Positions 45,814 through 55,071 of a DNA stretch of 64,000 nt are shown here, piece after piece. The position numbers and the translations under genes were made by a program. Under the pieces are notes generated by a model, which saw only the letters and a list, made by a program, of their open reading frames with translations, searched no databases and was not told the origin of the DNA. The DNA lies in contig NZ_BMDW01000008.1 in the NCBI RefSeq assembly GCF_014636175.1, positions 62,001 to 126,000 on the forward strand. The letters are read 5' to 3'. Source of the stretch: Sphingomonas psychrolutea. GTDB taxonomy: Bacteria; Pseudomonadota; Alphaproteobacteria; Sphingomonadales; Sphingomonadaceae. Each line of letters begins with the position of its first letter. Within the stretch, counting starts at the first letter, position 1.

Positions 45814-46845
45814 ATGATCCTCGAAGGCATCCATCAACGCTCCATCAAGCGCACCGCCGACGGCGCGGGCGCCTGCATCCTCGATCAGCGCGAACTGCCG
45901 TGGGCGGTCACATGGGTCGAACTCCGCAGCGCCCGCGATGCCGAAATCGCGATCCGCGAGATGTGGACGCGCGGCGCGCCGCTGATCGGGGCCACCGCCG
46001 CTTACGGCTTGGCGATGGCGCTGGCCGAGGATGGATCCGATAGCGCGCTTGCGGCGAGTTATGCGCTGTTACTCGAGGCGCGCCCGACGGCGGTGAACCT
46101 CAAGTGGGCGCTCGACAAGATCGTCGAGGCCGCTCGCCCCCTCCCCGTTTCGGACCGCGCCGCCGCCGCTTTCGCGCGCGCCGATGCGATTTGCGACGAG
46201 GATGTCGCGCTCAATCAGGCGATCGGACAGCACGGCCTCGCGATGTTGCGCACACTCCACGCGCAGCACCCCGAACGCCCGCTCAACATCCTGACGCATT
46301 GCAACGCCGGGTGGCTGGCGACGGTCGATTACGGCACCGCGACCGCGCCGATCTACTTGGCGCACGATGCCGGGCTTCCGGTGCATGTCTGGGTCGACGA
46401 AACGCGCCCGCGCAACCAGGGCGCGTTGCTCACGGCGTTCGAACTGGCCGGGCACGGCGTGCCGCATACCGTTATCACCGACAATGCCGGCGGGCATTTG
46501 ATGATGAGAGGCCAAGTCGATGCGGTGATCGTCGGGACCGACCGGGTGGCCGCCAATGGTGATGTGTGCAACAAGATCGGTACTTATTTGAAAGCGCTGG
46601 CGGCGAAGGACAATGCTGTGCCGTTCTACGTTGCGCTGCCCTACACCACCTTCGACCCCGATACCGCGACCGGTGCCGACGTGCCGATCGAGGAACGACC
46701 CGGCGAGGAAGTAACGTGGGTTGCCGGGGAAGGCGGGCGGATTCGCGTGACCGCATCGGATGCCGCGAACCCCGCCTTCGACGTCACCCCGGCGCGGCTT
46801 GTGACGGGATATCTTACCGAACGCGGTCTGGTCGACCGGGTATGA
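45814..46845 (+). CDS. mtnA: MtnA, methylthioribose-1-phosphate isomerase
   Basis: 343 residues from ATG 45814; the frame is open upstream through the repeat but an alternative start there is not plausible. MtnA isomerises 5-methylthioribose 1-phosphate to methylthioribulose 1-phosphate, the substrate of MtnB. It has the eIF2B-like fold: MWTRGAPLIGATAAYGLAMA, the catalytic Cys in ILTHCNAGWLATVDYGTA, and the Asp region ITDNAGGHLMMRGQVDAVIV. The gene follows the repeat and its stop overlaps the next gene's ATG (ATGA). Confidence 0.95.
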   Translation: MILEGIHQRSIKRTADGAGACILDQRELPWAVTWVELRSARDAEIAIREMWTRGAPLIGATAAYGLAMALAEDGSDSALAASYALLLEARPTAVNLKWALDKIVEAARPLPVSDRAAAAFARADAICDEDVALNQAIGQHGLAMLRTLHAQHPERPLNILTHCNAGWLATVDYGTATAPIYLAHDAGLPVHVWVDETRPRNQGALLTAFELAGHGVPHTVITDNAGGHLMMRGQVDAVIVGTDRVAANGDVCNKIGTYLKALAAKDNAVPFYVALPYTTFDPDTATGADVPIEERPGEEVTWVAGEGGRIRVTASDAANPAFDVTPARLVTGYLTERGLVDRV

Positions 46846-48131
46846 GCGCGCAGGAACGGTCGCTTGCAGCGGTAAAACGTCGTTTTGCGCTGACGATGAG
46901 CGTGATCCTTGTTTTCGCCTTTGCCATTCGCATTGCCGTGCGAGCGGCAAGTGGAAGCGCGTTCTTCTGGAAAAACAGCTACCTCTTCTATTATACGTTG
47001 GCGCATTCCCTTGCGAACGGTGACGGCTATTCGGCCGCCAACGGTCATCCGACGGCGTTTCGGGTTCCATTTTATCCCATGTTCATCGCCGCTGCCACTC
47101 AAGGGCGGCACGATTTCTGGGCGCTCCTGATCGCGCAAGCACTCGTTTCCACCGGGACCGTGGCCTGCGCAGCAGCGTTGGCATGGCGGTTTTTTGGGCG
47201 CGGTGCTGCTTTGACCGCGGCCGCGCTGGCGGCGCTTTACCCTTATTATGTGTGGCATGACACTTCGTTACAGGAAACGGGGTTGCTGACGTTTCTGACT
47301 GCTTTCGCCACCGTATTGCTATTCGCGACGCAACAATCGCGGTCGCTGACACTGGCGGCATCGACCGGGTTCGTGCTCGGACTCGCAATCCTGACGCGAT
47401 CGATCGTTTTGCCCTTTGCCGTTTTCGCGGCGGCATGGCTGATCGTGACGGAACAATCGAGGCACGCGCTCGGCACGCGGATCGCCACCGCGCTGATCTG
47501 CGGTGCCGCGATCGTTGCAACAGTGTCGCCTTGGCTGATCCGCAATCACGGTGTGACCGGGCACTGGACGCTCAGCACCGAATTCGGCGCGGCCGTCTAT
47601 TTCGGTAACAACCCGCATACCTTCGATTTCTATCCGCGACAAACCATCGACCTCAGCGCCGCCGCAGCACGCGCGGCGCTGACAGCAGACGATCGTTCGA
47701 CGATAGGTGCGTTTCGCAATGATGAAGTAGCGCGGGGCGCTTGGTTCCAGCGACGTGGCATGGACTATATTATGGCCAACCCAGGCCGCTTCCTCATCGG
47801 CGCGATCCGCAAGAACCTCGCAGCTTTCGGCGTGCTACCCAGCCCGCGGCATGATTGGAAAACGGATCTGATCCAAGGCGGAGCTTATGGGATCATCCTT
47901 GCCCTTGCCCTGGTCGGCCTATGGCAGACGCGCTCGCGGTGGCGCGAGTTCGTGCCAGTCTATGCCAATTTCATTCTGTTTGCTGGCATTACCAGCGTAC
48001 TTTGGGCGCATTCGAGCCACCGCGCTTTCCTCGATGTCTATCTGATCGTGTTCGCCGCAAGCGCACTGGTCGCCATCGTACCCAAGATCAGGGCCGCTTT
48101 TCCATCCGCGCGAGCGCCGCATCCAGCGTAG
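46842..48131 (+). CDS. Membrane glycosyltransferase, ArnT/GT39-like
   Basis: 429 residues with about eleven membrane segments. A first periplasmic loop carries an acidic or polar motif region (FFWKNSYLFYYTLAHSLANG), like the family of polyprenyl-phosphate-dependent sugar transferases (GT39/PMT_2, ArnT). It starts at ATG 46842, overlapping the mtnA stop (ATGA), which places it in the mtn operon although its role there is not obvious. Donor and acceptor are unknown. Its last 44 bases overlap the convergent aminotransferase gene. Compared with the mtn genes it looks somewhat less GC-biased at third positions, by eye. Confidence 0.75.
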   Translation: MSAQERSLAAVKRRFALTMSVILVFAFAIRIAVRAASGSAFFWKNSYLFYYTLAHSLANGDGYSAANGHPTAFRVPFYPMFIAAATQGRHDFWALLIAQALVSTGTVACAAALAWRFFGRGAALTAAALAALYPYYVWHDTSLQETGLLTFLTAFATVLLFATQQSRSLTLAASTGFVLGLAILTRSIVLPFAVFAAAWLIVTEQSRHALGTRIATALICGAAIVATVSPWLIRNHGVTGHWTLSTEFGAAVYFGNNPHTFDFYPRQTIDLSAAAARAALTADDRSTIGAFRNDEVARGAWFQRRGMDYIMANPGRFLIGAIRKNLAAFGVLPSPRHDWKTDLIQGGAYGIILALALVGLWQTRSRWREFVPVYANFILFAGITSVLWAHSSHRAFLDVYLIVFAASALVAIVPKIRAAFPSARAPHPA

Positions 48132-49230
48132 CGTCCTGCTTGGCAAAGCACAGCCGCACGACAGTGGTGACCGGATCCTCGGCATAGAAGGCCGAAACCG
48201 GGATCGTCGCCACCCCGGCCTCCTCGATCAGCCACGCGGCAAAGGCAACGTCACCCATCGCGATGCCCGATGCGGTCAGGTCGATGTTGAGGAAATAGGT
48301 CGCGCTGCTCGGCAACACGGCATAACCGAGCGCGCCGAGGCCCGCCGCCAGCCGGTCGCGCGAGCCTTGGTAGCCCGCGCGCATATCCGCGAAATAGGCC
48401 GCGTCCTTCCCCAGCCCGAACGCGGCTGCCGCTTGCAGATTGGGCGGGGTGGTGAAGGTAAGGAATTGATGCGCCTTGGCCAGCACACTCGCAATCGCGG
48501 GCGCGGCGCACATCCAACCGACTTTCCAGCCGGTGAGCGAGAAGATCTTGCCCGCCGACCCGATCTTGACGGTGCGATCCCGCATCCCCGGCAGCGTCAT
48601 CAGCGAACGATGCGCAAGGCCGTCGAACACGACATGCTCCCACACTTCGTCGCAAATCGCGATGGCATTATGGCTGATGCAGAAATCGGCGAGTAGCGCG
48701 AGTTCCGCGGGCGTGGCCAGCGTGCCGCACGGATTGAGCGGCGAATTGAGGATGACGAGCCGGGTGCGGTCGCTCGCCGCCGCCGCGAGCGCGCTCGCCG
48801 TGATGCGCCATTCGGGCGGCTCAAGCCGGACGAGCTTCGCCACGCCGCCCGCGCGCTGTACCAACGGCAGATAGGCGTCGTAGAGCGGCTGAAACATCAC
48901 CACTTCGTCGCCGGGCGAGACCAACGCAAAGATCGCCGCCGCCAACGCCTCGGTCGCGCCCGAGGTGACGATCACTTCGTCGGGCGAGAGATCGAGCCCC
49001 TGATGCACGCGGTAATGATCGGCCACCGCTTGGCGCAGTGTGGGGGTACCCGCCATCGGCGGATATTGGTTCGAGCCTTCGAGCAGCGCGCGCGCGCCTT
49101 CCGCGAGCACATCCTCCGGCCCGCGCCCGTCGGGGAAGCCCTGGCCGAGATTGATCGCGCCGGTTGCGCGCGCGCGCGCCGACATCGTCTCGAAGATCGT
49201 GGTGCCAAGCGCGGTGTAAACTGGATTCAT
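48088..49230 (-). CDS. Class I aminotransferase, methionine/kynurenine type
   Basis: 380 residues. It has the PLP fold type I pattern: FPDGRGPEDVLAEG, SGATEALAAAIFALVSPGDE, the NP pair in ILNSPLNPCGTLATP, DEVWEHVVFDG, and the PLP Lys in KIGSAGKIFSLTGWKVGWM. Its similarity is to the YbdL/KAT group, which favours methionine and aromatic amino acids. The last step of methionine salvage is transamination of 2-keto-4-methylthiobutyrate to methionine, so this convergent neighbour of the mtn operon is a good candidate (MtnE role), by inference. It overlaps the membrane glycosyltransferase gene by 44 bases at the 3' end. Confidence 0.88.
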   Translation of the reverse strand: MNPVYTALGTTIFETMSARARATGAINLGQGFPDGRGPEDVLAEGARALLEGSNQYPPMAGTPTLRQAVADHYRVHQGLDLSPDEVIVTSGATEALAAAIFALVSPGDEVVMFQPLYDAYLPLVQRAGGVAKLVRLEPPEWRITASALAAAASDRTRLVILNSPLNPCGTLATPAELALLADFCISHNAIAICDEVWEHVVFDGLAHRSLMTLPGMRDRTVKIGSAGKIFSLTGWKVGWMCAAPAIASVLAKAHQFLTFTTPPNLQAAAAFGLGKDAAYFADMRAGYQGSRDRLAAGLGALGYAVLPSSATYFLNIDLTASGIAMGDVAFAAWLIEEAGVATIPVSAFYAEDPVTTVVRLCFAKQDATLDAALARMEKRP

Positions 49231-49305
49231 CGTGGGCGCCCGGGAAAGCCTGATCTCCCCCGACGCTTTATCACACGAAAGCCAATGCGTAAGACCTACA
49301 GGCGC

Positions 49306-51123
49306 TCAATTACCCCGCATCGCGCGGCTGAGTTCGGCATTGGTCGGTTCGTGCGCCGACTCCTCGACGAGCGTCACCGTCATCCTCTCTGCAACCTTCG
49401 CCGCGCCGGGCGCCGGTCCATCGAGGAAGCGGTAAAGCAGCCCGCGCGAATCCGCCGTCATGTCGCGCACCACCGGCATGAAGCGGAACGCTTCGAAATT
49501 CGCTGGGTCGGTCAGCGTTTTGAGCAACGGGCCATAAGCATGGACTTGCGCCGGATCGTCGAGCCGCAGCCAATTGTCCATGCACGGCGCCATCGCATAC
49601 CAATTGATCAGCACGGCATTGTAGACGTTGGCCCATGTCGCGGGGACCTGTTCCAGCCCGTTATCGGGCAATGTCCGCGCATACATATAGGTGGTAACTT
49701 GCGGATCGATCCCGCTCACCGGCACCACCGCATCCGCGCCGGGCACGAAGACGAAGCCGTTGACTTGCCCCTGGCTGCCGATCACGTCGAACGCGACTTG
49801 GCCGTTCGCATCGGTCGACGCGACCGAAGTGACCGTCACGCTCGACGCGGACGCTGCAATCGTCACCGGTACCCCTGCCCCGACCGGCACCCCGCGCGCA
49901 TAGACTTGCGCGACGGCGGTCTTGGTGTCGCCCTGATCGAGATAGAGGTTGGGGGTGAGCGGAATCGCACGCAGCGCGCTCTCGGTCGCAAGCACCGTTC
50001 CGTTGCTTTGGCGCAGGCACAGATCGGCATCGGCGGCGATTGCCGCGGCGCTTGGATCGAGCTTGAGCGTCACCAGACCCGACGCCCGATCATAGGCAGC
50101 CTTGTCATAATCGGCATAGGCGAGGCTGCCGAGCACCGCGAGATCGGTGCCGCTGGCATCGCGTGCGACAACATCGATCTGCCCCAAATTCTGTTTGGTC
50201 AGCGCCTGATCGACTTCGCTGACGCTGTTGCCCAGGTCGAGCGTCAGCGTGTCGCCGTCGATCCGCGCGAAGGCGGTGCCGAACGCGGTCGCCCCCTCGC
50301 TCGACAGCAAGGCGCGGTCGCCCGGCTCGCGGATCGGCTCGCCCGTGCGCCACAGCCCGACCACGCCGACAATCTCGCTGCGCGCCGGATTAGGCTGAAA
50401 ACCACCGCCGAGCAACTTGGCCTGCAATTCGGCGGCGCGCGCCGCCTGACGGCGTTTCTGTTTGGCCGGATCGCTGGCATCACCGAGCGCGGGATCATCA
50501 TAATAGACCGTGAAATAGGAATTCCACCGCACCGTCAGCCCGAGCACGCCGGGATCCTCAAGCGCGGTGTTGAGCGCCTGCAGCGCGGGCGAATCGAAGG
50601 CGTCGATTTGGAGCCCGTCGGCCTTGGCGAACGCCGTTTGCCAAATGACCGAGGCGACGCCTGCGATCATGCGATTGGCACCGTTACGGCGGAAGTTGAT
50701 GTAGCGCGCGGTGAAGCGCGTGGTGCGCGGCGCATAGATCCGACAACCCCCGGCGATCCCCAGACTGAGCGCATCAAAAAATAGCTGCGAACTGAACGCA
50801 CCGTACGGCTCGCAATCGACCAGCATCCCCTGGAAGCCGACCGGCGCGCTGACAAACGGATCGTCGGTGACGACCCCGCCGCCGGTATCGACGCCGCTGA
50901 TCTGCGTATCGAAAAAGGTCGATCGGTGCGTGCCCCCCGGGTTCCAATTGCCATTCTCGACCGCGGTGATCGCCTCGTCGCGAAAGGCTTGCGCGGTTTC
51001 GGCCGGGATTTGCCCCCAAGAGGCCGCCGCTTCGTCATACATCGTGCTGTAATTGTTGGTGGTGATCGGGTCCCACGCCACTTTGCCGCGGAACAGGATA
51101 TGCGGGGTTTCGAGGACACTCAC
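49306..51123 (-). CDS. VioB N-terminal-domain-like protein
   Basis: 605 residues, starting at GTG 51123, which overlaps the stop of the ferritin-like gene (GTGA). From memory, the N-terminus (MSVLETPHILFRGKVAWDP) and the later block LEDPGVLGLTVRW...EIVGVVGLWRTGEPIREPG match the N-terminal half of VioB/RebD/StaD, the iminophenylpyruvate/chromopyrrolic dimer synthases of bis-indole pathways. In those proteins the ferritin-like domain follows in the same chain; here it is a separate upstream gene. A segment near residues 420-450 (VPVTIAASASSVTVTSVAST) looks like an Ig-type fold. No signal peptide is seen. Activity cannot be inferred from this alone. Confidence 0.65.
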   Translation of the reverse strand: MSVLETPHILFRGKVAWDPITTNNYSTMYDEAAASWGQIPAETAQAFRDEAITAVENGNWNPGGTHRSTFFDTQISGVDTGGGVVTDDPFVSAPVGFQGMLVDCEPYGAFSSQLFFDALSLGIAGGCRIYAPRTTRFTARYINFRRNGANRMIAGVASVIWQTAFAKADGLQIDAFDSPALQALNTALEDPGVLGLTVRWNSYFTVYYDDPALGDASDPAKQKRRQAARAAELQAKLLGGGFQPNPARSEIVGVVGLWRTGEPIREPGDRALLSSEGATAFGTAFARIDGDTLTLDLGNSVSEVDQALTKQNLGQIDVVARDASGTDLAVLGSLAYADYDKAAYDRASGLVTLKLDPSAAAIAADADLCLRQSNGTVLATESALRAIPLTPNLYLDQGDTKTAVAQVYARGVPVGAGVPVTIAASASSVTVTSVASTDANGQVAFDVIGSQGQVNGFVFVPGADAVVPVSGIDPQVTTYMYARTLPDNGLEQVPATWANVYNAVLINWYAMAPCMDNWLRLDDPAQVHAYGPLLKTLTDPANFEAFRFMPVVRDMTADSRGLLYRFLDGPAPGAAKVAERMTVTLVEESAHEPTNAELSRAMRGN

Positions 51124-52151
51124 AGCAATGCTCCCTCGGTGGTGGGATTGTAGAGGAAGCTCGGCCCCGACACTTTGGTCGGATCGGCGAGCGGGGTGCG
51201 GAACGCGACGAGCATCGCCATCCGCAAATCGAACATCGCCTGCGCGGCGTTGCCCATCCGCGCGGGTTCGCCCGAGACAGCCCGCTGCAGCTCATCGACC
51301 ATCAGCGCATAAGCGTCATCGCAGGCGGCTTGTGCGGCTTGCGCGGCGGGCGGATCGTTCGAAAAGTCATGCTCGCCGGGATCGGAGATCGCCGGAAACA
51401 CCGCATCCCAATCGACGCCGAGCGGCTCGGGGCCCCACGTATAGCCCTTCTCGGTCCCCGGCGCCTTGGTCAGTACGCGATCGTAGAACACCTCACCGAA
51501 GCGATAGAAATGCGCGATGTCGTTCTGGAAATCGAGCGGATCATCGGGTGCACCCTCGCCTTCGGAAATGATCTGCGTAATCGCGAGATGGGCATCGGCG
51601 TAATTGTTGACCGCGAAAATCTGGCCCGCAAAGAACTGATTGTCGGTGATCTGGTTGCGATCGACATGCCACGCCTCGGGCGGCAAGGTGGCGAGATAGG
51701 CATCGAGCATCGTATAGAATTGCCCGATCGTCATCGCCTGTGGTCCGGCGGCGAGCGATGCCTTCAGGATCGGGAAATCGGGCACCTTCTCCGGCTCCTC
51801 AATGTTCATCGCCTGTTTCATCGCATCGCGCGACAAGGGCAGCAGATGGATATCGAGCGGTGTGCCGTGCGGGCCGATATCGCCCGGCAACGGCCCGGGA
51901 TAGGTCGGCGGGGTGAGCGTGGGTGACCCACCCAGCGCATTCAGGATGTTGCAGGCGAGGCACATGTGCACCATTTCCTGCAGCATCACCGAGCGGATTC
52001 GCGCGCCTGCTGCGGGGTTCTTACCCGGCGGGATCGAGAAGAGCGCGTAGAGATAGGGCGGCAGCGTGCCGAACTCGACGCCGATCGCGGTCTGGAGCAG
52101 ATCGAAGGCGTCCTCCAGCGTGTCGAGCGGCCTGGCCTGCAGTCGGATCAT
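51120..52151 (-). CDS. Ferritin-like protein of the VioB C-terminal type (PF12902-like)
   Basis: 343 residues from ATG 52151, preceded by GGGGGAA. The N-terminal part reads LQTAIGVEFGTLPPYLYALF, then IRSVMLQEMVHMCLACNILN (about residues 52-71), where Glu and His are spaced as in ferritin-like diiron helices. This is the pattern of the ferritin-like domain that forms the C-terminal part of VioB/RebD. The remaining part (YRFGEVFYDRVLTKAPG, HDFSNDPPAAQAAQAACDDA) is unfamiliar. The stop overlaps the GTG of the VioB N-domain-like gene, so the two are probably made in equal amounts and may form one complex. Confidence 0.72.
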   Translation of the reverse strand: MIRLQARPLDTLEDAFDLLQTAIGVEFGTLPPYLYALFSIPPGKNPAAGARIRSVMLQEMVHMCLACNILNALGGSPTLTPPTYPGPLPGDIGPHGTPLDIHLLPLSRDAMKQAMNIEEPEKVPDFPILKASLAAGPQAMTIGQFYTMLDAYLATLPPEAWHVDRNQITDNQFFAGQIFAVNNYADAHLAITQIISEGEGAPDDPLDFQNDIAHFYRFGEVFYDRVLTKAPGTEKGYTWGPEPLGVDWDAVFPAISDPGEHDFSNDPPAAQAAQAACDDAYALMVDELQRAVSGEPARMGNAAQAMFDLRMAMLVAFRTPLADPTKVSGPSFLYNPTTEGALL

Positions 52152-52257
52152 AGCGCGTTCCCCCGATGTCTTTCCTAAGGGATTGCATTGTTTGCCGAGT
52201 CGCGGAAGCACAAACATCGTCGGATCGGAGTATTTTTACAGTAATGCTCACGACATC

Positions 52258-53928
52258 TTACCGTAAAAAACTCCAGACCCGTGGTCCACGGGCATCAAGG
52301 CGACAGACCTTGCTCAGGCTGTGGCGTACCGCATAGGTTGCGATCCGCGAGTCGTAATTGGCAGCATCAGGATCGGCGAAGTCCCAGTCGGGTGGATTGA
52401 AGGTAGAAAACCCATTGATGGTCGGCAGTTGCCAATGCTCGGCCAGCAACATCGCGTCGACGTTATGCGGGTATAGCGCGGTGCGTTCGGCATCGACGTA
52501 CAGCGGCGCATCGCGACGCGCGCTTACCACGTAGAAGCTACGGCACTCCTTCGGGGGTGACGAAAGCGACCACAATGCCGCACCGTCTTGACTCCGGCTA
52601 ACTTGCACCGGCACGTCGCTGCCGAACTGTTCGGCGATCAGCAGCGCGACCATGCCCGCCAGCAAAATCGGTCGCCGCCCGGCCCAATCGCGCGCGCGCG
52701 TCCGCCAGGCACCGATACCGAGCAGCAGCACCGGCAAGATCAGGAACAGCTGGAAGCGCAACACGACGCGCATCCCCTTCGCCCCCGGCACAAGGTCGTA
52801 GACCAGCGCCCAGGCGGAGACACCGCCGACCCGGATCGTGAGCAACCAGCACAACAGGATTGCCGCCGCAAACGCCCGAAACACGGCGTCGACCGCGCCC
52901 CCGTTGACCGTGCGCCGCCGTATGACGGCTTGCCATAAAGCGACGGTTGCGAGGATGAACAGCAGCAGCGGGATGCCGGTGCCATGTTCACCCTCAGGCA
53001 TCGCATTGCCCAATAACCGCACCAGCCAGCCCCACATATAATTGGCAGTGCCGACGTTCACCGGATCGAGCGGCAGGACGAGATAGGGGAGCACTGCTTG
53101 ATAGGATTGCCCGCCAGTCTCGCGCGCCTTGGGCAAATACACGTTCAGGAACGGGATCGCTGCGATCGCAAAGACGATGCCGCCCACCTCCAGCACCAGA
53201 TTGTGCCGCACGGCCAACCGCAGCAGGGCGATCGGACGCCATTGCCCGCTCATCACCACCCAGCACAAAGCGAAGACTGCGCCGAAGAAGATCGTGAACC
53301 ACGCCATATAGAAAGCGGTGAACAGCCATGCGGCCAGCAGGAGCGCGAGCCCGGCGGCCGCGCAGCACGCCGCGCCGCGTCGCCTTGCTTGCTCGGCATG
53401 GCGCACCGCTACGGCAAGGATCATCGCCACCGGCAACAACGCGATGCTCTGCAATTGCGCGTGCCCGGCCTGGACCATCAGGCCATTCGCATTGGTGAAG
53501 AGGAAGGCGACCAGCAAGCCAGCGCCCCGCCCCCAGCGCAGCGATCGCGCGACCAAAGCATAGGCCGCGAAGAAGCCGATCGTCTTGAAGGTCGCAATGT
53601 TGAGCGTATCGGCAAGGAACGGGTCAGCGACCAGCCGCCAGAACGCATAGACCATCCCGTACAGGAAATAGCCGTCATTATAGCCGAGCGTTGCCGGATA
53701 GGGATGAAAATAGTTGGTGACGTTCCACGTCGACGCGCCCGCCAGCACATTGCGCCAATGTTCGAGAATGCTGATCTCGATGATGCCGTCGGCGCGATCG
53801 CTGAAGCCTTGGTCGAAGCCGCTGGCGATGACCTTGCGGAAAAACAACAGCATCGCGACGCCATAGGTCAGCACCACGGCTGCCGGGTCGGGCCACGCCG
53901 GTGTCGAATCTGCGTGCTGCCCACTCAT
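52258..53928 (-). CDS. Multi-pass membrane protein, possible glycosyltransferase
   Basis: 556 residues from ATG 53928. The frame is open about 480 bases further upstream but that part lies opposite the next gene and shows no similarity. About eleven membrane segments follow a short N-terminus, with the loop EHWRNVLAGASTWNVTNYFH and, at the C-terminus, a periplasmic region containing EHWQLPTINGFSTFNPPDWD. The layout recalls polyprenyl-phosphate-linked glycosyltransferases of unknown type. It has no clear donor-binding motif. It lies 106 bases upstream of the ferritin-like gene, on the same strand, but a functional link is unproven. Confidence 0.7.
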   Translation of the reverse strand: MSGQHADSTPAWPDPAAVVLTYGVAMLLFFRKVIASGFDQGFSDRADGIIEISILEHWRNVLAGASTWNVTNYFHPYPATLGYNDGYFLYGMVYAFWRLVADPFLADTLNIATFKTIGFFAAYALVARSLRWGRGAGLLVAFLFTNANGLMVQAGHAQLQSIALLPVAMILAVAVRHAEQARRRGAACCAAAGLALLLAAWLFTAFYMAWFTIFFGAVFALCWVVMSGQWRPIALLRLAVRHNLVLEVGGIVFAIAAIPFLNVYLPKARETGGQSYQAVLPYLVLPLDPVNVGTANYMWGWLVRLLGNAMPEGEHGTGIPLLLFILATVALWQAVIRRRTVNGGAVDAVFRAFAAAILLCWLLTIRVGGVSAWALVYDLVPGAKGMRVVLRFQLFLILPVLLLGIGAWRTRARDWAGRRPILLAGMVALLIAEQFGSDVPVQVSRSQDGAALWSLSSPPKECRSFYVVSARRDAPLYVDAERTALYPHNVDAMLLAEHWQLPTINGFSTFNPPDWDFADPDAANYDSRIATYAVRHSLSKVCRLDARGPRVWSFLR

Positions 53929-54028
53929 CGCCGCGACCCTAGGGACGCGCGCGCGATCACGCAAAACCCCGATCCGATATGCCACAGCCGTTGCGCCGAG
54001 CCCAGGCCTGCGGCAACACCGCGCAACG

Positions 54029-55042
54029 ATGGCCGAAATACGATCCCCTCTCCCGCCGCGCCGCGTGTTCGTCCTTGGGGCGACCGGGACGATCGGACAG
54101 GCGACGGTGCGCGCGCTGGTCGAACGCGGGCATAGCGTCGTGTGTTTGGTGCGCGCGAAGACGGGGACGGGCGGCAAGATGTCCGCGACCGAGATTGCAG
54201 CGATACTGCCCGGCGCGGAGTTGCGCTTCGGCGATGTGACCGATCCGGCATCGCTGGCACGCGACGGGTTTCGCGGCGAGCGGTTCGACGTTTTGCTCTC
54301 CTGTCTCGCCTCGCGCACAGGCGCACCCAGGGACGCCTGGGCGATCGACCACCGTGCGCATGTCAGTGCGCTTACCGCCACGCAGGCGGCGGGGGTAACG
54401 CACATGGTGCTGCTCTCGGCGATGTGCGTGCAAAAGCCGCTGCTGGCGTTTCAGCACGCCAAATTGGCGTTCGAGGCCGCGCTGATCGAATCGGGCGTGA
54501 CCTATTCAATCGTCCGCGCAACGGCGTTTTTCAAATCGCTTTCGGGCCAGATCGAGCGCGTTCGCCGCGGCAAGCCGTTCCTGCTGTTCGGCGATGGTCG
54601 GCTGACCGCGTGCAAGCCGATCAGCGACGATGATCTCGGGCGCTATCTGGCCGAGTGTATCGATCTGCCCGAGCGCCATAACAGCATTCTACCGATCGGC
54701 GGGCCCGGCGCTGCCATTACGCCGCGCGAACAGGGCGAGCGGTTGTTCGCATTGTTGGGGCGCAAACCGCGCTTCACATCGGTGCCGATCAAGCTGCTCG
54801 ACACGATCATCGCGGTGCTCGGCACGCTCGGTCGCGTGGTCCCGGCGCTGGCCGACAAGGCCGAGCTGGCGCGGATCGGGCGCTATTATGCGACCGAATC
54901 GATGCTGGTGCTCGACCCTGCGACCGGGCGCTACGATGCGACGGCAACGCCTTCGACAGGCACCGAAACGCTGTTCGATTTCTATGCGAAAGCCGTTAAA
55001 GGCGAGGCATCGATCGATCGCGGCGACCATGCCGTTTTTTGA
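54029..55042 (+). CDS. Divinyl chlorophyllide a 8-vinyl-reductase-like protein (BciA/DVR type)
   Basis: 337 residues. An N-terminal NAD(P)-binding Rossmann motif is clear ([20 protein letters not shown]). The central part, with [40 protein letters not shown] and [20 protein letters not shown], matches the DVR/BciA enzymes that reduce the 8-vinyl group in (bacterio)chlorophyll synthesis, as I remember them. No other bacteriochlorophyll or photosynthesis gene is in the window, so either this organism is an aerobic phototroph with those genes elsewhere or the protein has another substrate. The next gene is an FAD-dependent reductase 29 bases downstream. Confidence 0.75.
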   Translation: MAEIRSPLPPRRVFVLGATGTIGQATVRALVERGHSVVCLVRAKTGTGGKMSATEIAAILPGAELRFGDVTDPASLARDGFRGERFDVLLSCLASRTGAPRDAWAIDHRAHVSALTATQAAGVTHMVLLSAMCVQKPLLAFQHAKLAFEAALIESGVTYSIVRATAFFKSLSGQIERVRRGKPFLLFGDGRLTACKPISDDDLGRYLAECIDLPERHNSILPIGGPGAAITPREQGERLFALLGRKPRFTSVPIKLLDTIIAVLGTLGRVVPALADKAELARIGRYYATESMLVLDPATGRYDATATPSTGTETLFDFYAKAVKGEASIDRGDHAVF

Positions 55043-55071
55043 TCCGGCGCGCAGCGGCAGATAAGGAACGC

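Noticed and set aside
49003..50784. A long plus-strand open frame opposite the aminotransferase and the VioB-like gene
   Set aside because: Shadow frame, Arg/His-rich, without motif or ribosome site.
53929..54405. N-terminal extension of the membrane protein gene (52258-53928)
   Set aside because: It would lie opposite the DVR-like gene and shows no similarity or signal. The ATG at 53928 is kept.
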